Position numbers and translations under genes: made by a program. Under the pieces are notes generated by a model, which saw only the letters and a list, made by a program, of their open reading frames with translations, was not told where the DNA came from and did not search any database. Positions 61,261 to 64,000 of a stretch of 64,000 nt of DNA are shown one piece after another (positions within the stretch are counted from its first letter, which is position 1; every line of letters starts with the position of its first letter). The DNA is from Prevotella sp. (GTDB lineage Bacteria > Bacteroidota > Bacteroidia > Bacteroidales > Bacteroidaceae). The stretch covers positions 62,001 to 126,000 of the forward strand of contig JAFRYZ010000041.1 in NCBI GenBank assembly GCA_017442825.1, written 5' to 3'.

Positions 61261-62061
61261 TTAGTTCTTCAAGATACTAACCAAAAGCGATGCAATAGAT
61301 GTTGCAATACCGATGAAGGAGAACCAGATGGTGGTTGAACTACCAATACCAGAGTTCTTCGCCTTCACCTTGTTCGGCTCTACATAGACGACATCGTTCT
61401 GCTGCAGATAATAATAAGGTGAGTTGATGATATTGGCATCGTTCAGGTTCAGACGCACATGATGCTTCTCACCCGTAGCATCCTCACGAATCAGGATGAT
61501 ATTTTCGCGACGGCCATAGATAGTCAGGTCGCCTGCCTGTGCCAATGCTTCGATAATACTCATCTTCTCAGTGCTTACCGGAATAACTTTCGGACTGGCA
61601 ACTTCGCCGATAACCGTTACGCGATAGCTGGACATGCGCACCGTAACAACAGGATTCTCGCTACGTGCCAGATAAGGCTGAATCTTCGATTTGATGAGGT
61701 CTTCACACTCTCTCTTCGTCAATCCCTGCACGTGTAACTTACCTAAGATAGGGAAGTTGATGAATCCGTCGTTGTCAACCAGATAGGCTTGCAGCGATCC
61801 GCCGCCAGTAGAAAGGCTACCACCAGAACCCAGAGAACGACTTACCGTAAGGTTGAAAGGCTTCGACGCTTCAGGATCAGTTGTTATAACAGTAATAATC
61901 AACTCGTCCTTCGGCATGATGCGAGCATCAAACAGACCTCTGGAATCAGCCAAACTGATAGAGTCGATGTTCTTGAAATAAGGTACATTCTTCGTACTTC
62001 CACAACTGCCCATAACGAGAACAGCCGCAGTCAAGACGGTAAACAATAGTAATTTCTTCAT
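61261..62061 (-). CDS. Polysaccharide export lipoprotein (Wza/BexD family)
   Basis: 266 residues. A lipoprotein signal (LLLFTVLTAAVLVMGSCGS) is followed by the poly_export domain (LFDARIMPKDELIITV; VDNDGFINFPILGKLHVQG), an SLBB domain (VTVIGEVASPKVIPVSTEKMS) and a C-terminal membrane helix (TIWFSFIGIATSIASLLVS). It forms the outer-membrane channel for capsule or exopolysaccharide. No wzc-type kinase follows, which is unusual; glmS comes next instead. Confidence 0.92.
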   Translation of the reverse strand: MKKLLLFTVLTAAVLVMGSCGSTKNVPYFKNIDSISLADSRGLFDARIMPKDELIITVITTDPEASKPFNLTVSRSLGSGGSLSTGGGSLQAYLVDNDGFINFPILGKLHVQGLTKRECEDLIKSKIQPYLARSENPVVTVRMSSYRVTVIGEVASPKVIPVSTEKMSIIEALAQAGDLTIYGRRENIILIREDATGEKHHVRLNLNDANIINSPYYYLQQNDVVYVEPNKVKAKNSGIGSSTTIWFSFIGIATSIASLLVSILKN

Positions 62062-62093
62062 ATCAAATTGCGCAATTATCGTTTAAAACGCTG

Positions 62094-62101
62094 CAAAAGT
62101 A
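62094..62101 (-). promoter_or_regulatory. -7 element for the Wza-like gene
   Basis: Minus-strand TACTTTTG, 32 bases before the ATG. The -33 box is not clear. Confidence 0.45.
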
Positions 62102-62165
62102 CTATTTTTTTCTATATATACAAAGCCTGACGGCAAATAATTAGAAAAGAAAAACGAGATAAAAC

Positions 62166-62193
62166 AAAAGAGGGTGTCCGCAGACACCCTCTT
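62166..62193 (-). terminator. Terminator after uxaC
   Basis: AAGAGGGTGTC pairs perfectly with GACACCCTCTT around a four-base loop; on the minus strand it is followed by TTGTTTTATC. Confidence 0.8.
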
Positions 62194-62201
62194 GGTGAGA
62201 A

Positions 62202-63605
62202 TTAATAGAACTTGAAATAATTCTTTGCGTTGTTGTAGGAAATGTCTTCCACCATACGTGCAAGGGCTTCCATATCGTTCGGCAGCAGACCGCTCTCTAC
62301 GTCGTTGCCCAACAGGTTGCAGAGCAGACGACGGAAATACTCATGACGAGGATAGCTGAGGAACGAACGGCTATCGGTCAACATACCGACGAAGCGGCTC
62401 AGCAAGCCCAGTACGGAGAGTGCATTCATCTGGCGGGTCATACCGTCGAGCTGGTCGTTGAACCACCAACCGCTACCAAACTGTATCTTACCTGGGCAAG
62501 AACCGTCCTGGAAGTTACCCAACATCGTAGCGATAACCTCGTTGGCGCATGGGTTGAGCGTATAAAGAATGGTACGTGTGAGCTTGCCTTCCATGTTCAG
62601 TTCGTTGAGGAAGTGGCTCATGGCCTTAGCGGTGGTGAACTCACCGATGGAGTCGAAGCCTGTATCGGCACCCAACTTATTGTACATCAACGTGTTGTTG
62701 TCACGGATAGCCCCATAATGGAACTGCTGTGTCCAGTCTGAAGCGTGGTCTTGCTCTGCGCAGATACGCAGGAAGGCATGCTTGTACTGACGGATTTCAA
62801 GGTTAGAGAGCTGCTGTCCGCGCATTGCCTTCTCAAAGATGGTCTCAATCTGAGAGTCTGTGTATGGTTCATCGTAGAACTCTTCAATGCCGTGGTCAGA
62901 CAGACGGCAGCCATTCTTGTGGAAGAAGTCGTGACGCTTCTGAAGCGCATCCACCATATCGGCAAACTTGCTGATGCTGACGCCAGAAACTTCTGACAGC
63001 TGTTTTACGTAGTCGGCAAACTCCGGTTTCTCAATGTTCATCGCCTTGTCGGGACGCCATGCGGGAATCATCTTGATTTCGAAGCCACTCTCACGGGTTG
63101 CCTTGTGCCAACGGAGGTCGTCAACGGGGTCGTCGGTCGTGCAGACACACTCCACGTTGTAACGACGCATGAAGCCGCGAGCAGTATATTCCGGCAACTG
63201 CAACTTCTCGTTACACTCATCGAAAATCTCGCGCGCAGTCTTCGGAGACAACAGTTTGTCGATGCCGAAAGCAGTCTTCAGCTCCAAGTGTGTCCAGTGA
63301 TACAACGGGTTGCGGAAGGTATAGGGAACGGTCTCTGCCCACTTCTCGAACTTCTCCCAGTCACTGGTTTCCTTACCGGTACAGAACTTCTCGTCCACAC
63401 CGTTAGTACGCATAGCGCGCCATTTATAGTGGTCGCCGCCGAGCCACAGCTCAGTAATGCTCTTGAACTTATGGTCGCTGGCAACCATTTCGGGAATTAA
63501 GTGACAGTGATAGTCAATGATGGGCATCTTTGCCGCATGATTGTGGAAAAGTTCCTGTGCTGTAGTAGTGTCTAACAGGAAGTTTTCATCCATGAATTTT
63601 TTCAT
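62202..63605 (-). CDS. uxaC: Glucuronate isomerase
   Basis: 467 residues. Amidohydrolase-like fold with PIIDYHCHLIPEM, YHWTHLELKTAFGI and QFGSGWWFNDQLDGM, all UxaC signatures. It converts glucuronate or galacturonate to fructuronate or tagaturonate. With the pectate lyase at 46-48 kb it points to pectin use. Single gene with its own promoter region (TACATTTG, complement at 63683-63690) and terminator. Confidence 0.96.
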   Translation of the reverse strand: MKKFMDENFLLDTTTAQELFHNHAAKMPIIDYHCHLIPEMVASDHKFKSITELWLGGDHYKWRAMRTNGVDEKFCTGKETSDWEKFEKWAETVPYTFRNPLYHWTHLELKTAFGIDKLLSPKTAREIFDECNEKLQLPEYTARGFMRRYNVECVCTTDDPVDDLRWHKATRESGFEIKMIPAWRPDKAMNIEKPEFADYVKQLSEVSGVSISKFADMVDALQKRHDFFHKNGCRLSDHGIEEFYDEPYTDSQIETIFEKAMRGQQLSNLEIRQYKHAFLRICAEQDHASDWTQQFHYGAIRDNNTLMYNKLGADTGFDSIGEFTTAKAMSHFLNELNMEGKLTRTILYTLNPCANEVIATMLGNFQDGSCPGKIQFGSGWWFNDQLDGMTRQMNALSVLGLLSRFVGMLTDSRSFLSYPRHEYFRRLLCNLLGNDVESGLLPNDMEALARMVEDISYNNAKNYFKFY

Positions 63606-63682
63606 ACTTTATTGATGTTTTAGGTGTAATTGATGTCTGGTTCTTAGCTTACGGTGTTGCTGCCGTATGCTTTTGACATGTG

Positions 63683-63731
63683 CAAATGTACGAATAAATT
63701 TTGGAACACAAGGAAATTTAAACTATATTTG
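63683..63731. promoter_or_regulatory. Divergent promoters of uxaC and ansA
   Basis: Minus strand: TACATTTG (complement at 63683-63690) with CTTG 18 bases upstream. Plus strand: TTTG at 63700-63703, 20 bases, TATATTTG at 63724-63731. The two promoters overlap. Confidence 0.6.
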
Positions 63732-63764
63732 CACTCAAAACTTACGTAAACGTTGACGGAAAGC

Positions 63765-64000
63765 ATGTCAGGCACTATTTTCAAGCGCACCAACAAGGTG
63801 CTGCTCATCTATACAGGAGGCACCATCGGCATGGGAAGAAACCCACGAACGAAGGCGCTGGAGCCGTTGGACTTCAGGCATTTGGCAAACAACATGCCGG
63901 AATTCCAACAGATAGAGACAGCTATCGACACCTATCAGTTTACTCCGCCTATAGACTCTTCGGACATGACACCACGGCTATGGGAACAGATTGTGCGCAT
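63765..64000 (+). CDS. ansA: Type I L-asparaginase, 3' end missing
   Basis: 78 residues to the window edge. KVLLIYTGGTIGMGRNP is the asparaginase start, with the nucleophile Thr in TGGTIGM; FTPPIDSSDMTPRLWEQI carries the second substrate motif. No signal peptide, so it is cytoplasmic type I. It hydrolyses asparagine to aspartate and ammonia. Confidence 0.92.
   Translation, partial: MSGTIFKRTNKVLLIYTGGTIGMGRNPRTKALEPLDFRHLANNMPEFQQIETAIDTYQFTPPIDSSDMTPRLWEQIVR

Overview
The window looks like the chromosome of a Bacteroidales bacterium, most likely a Prevotellaceae member. Four things point there: promoters of the Bacteroidota type (TTTG, about 19-20 bases, then TAnnTTTG); serine palmitoyltransferase of the Bacteroides sphingolipid type; a glycine decarboxylase P-protein split into two genes; and secreted proteins of BspA-LRR, BACON and pectate lyase type, three of which end in a shared short 'GIYIxNGRK' tail. 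This assignment is inferred from gene content and promoters; no rRNA or tRNA gene is present in the window. Both ends cut genes: a cell-wall amidase on the left and a type I asparaginase on the right.

Layout. 1-6.5 kb: a large secreted amidase (partial), a small protein with a repeat-encoded tail, a YgiQ radical-SAM protein that overlaps a PP2C-like protein, and an SDR oxidoreductase. 6.5-12.7 kb: one operon for glycine cleavage (lipoate ligase, gcvT, gcvH, gcvPA, gcvPB, lpdA) behind a clean promoter. 12.8-18.6 kb: secreted endonuclease I, nspC, a ThiE-like protein, prs, a 4 x 22-bp tandem array, an HU-like protein and a HicB-like antitoxin with no toxin. 18.7-22.5 kb: an AT-rich secreted-protein block (BspA-type LRR protein with a disrupted start, BACON lipoprotein) preceded by a strongly folded RNA. 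22.6-37.8 kb: mostly core genes (spt, lipid kinase, trmN6, ilvE, xseAB, MATE pump, rfbB, mltG, glnS, TPR, DedA). 37.9-41.4 kb: the GDP-fucose pathway (manC, gmd, fcl) with a triplicated promoter. 41.4-46.2 kb: an AT-rich accessory block with two membrane proteins behind a structured leader ending in a terminator, and a two-gene module (Panacea-like/DUF488 protein plus an unassigned partner). 46.2-54 kb: pectate lyase, hisG-hisD-hisC, a glycosyltransferase and mtaB. 54-64 kb: a tiny lipoprotein, carB, carA and glmS (carA and glmS are glutamine amidotransferases), a Wza-like export lipoprotein, uxaC, and the start of asparaginase.

The genes group into a few jobs: one-carbon and lipoate metabolism, envelope and capsule sugars (GDP-fucose, dTDP-glucose, GlmS, Wza, MltG, amidase), pectin use (pectate lyase, UxaC), and histidine and arginine/pyrimidine precursors.

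The most unusual trait is repeat activity. Short tandem repeats and GC-palindromes fill many intergenic gaps. Similar material also appears to sit in frame inside conserved proteins (nspC, carA, carB, the ygiQ C-terminus, trmN6, endA). Promoter-bearing repeats are shared between manC and mtaB. A 43-bp inverted repeat pair flanks ygiQ and its neighbour. The best candidates for something undescribed are the two structured RNAs (22.2-22.4 kb and 43.19-43.38 kb), the DUF488 module, and the in-frame repeat insertions.
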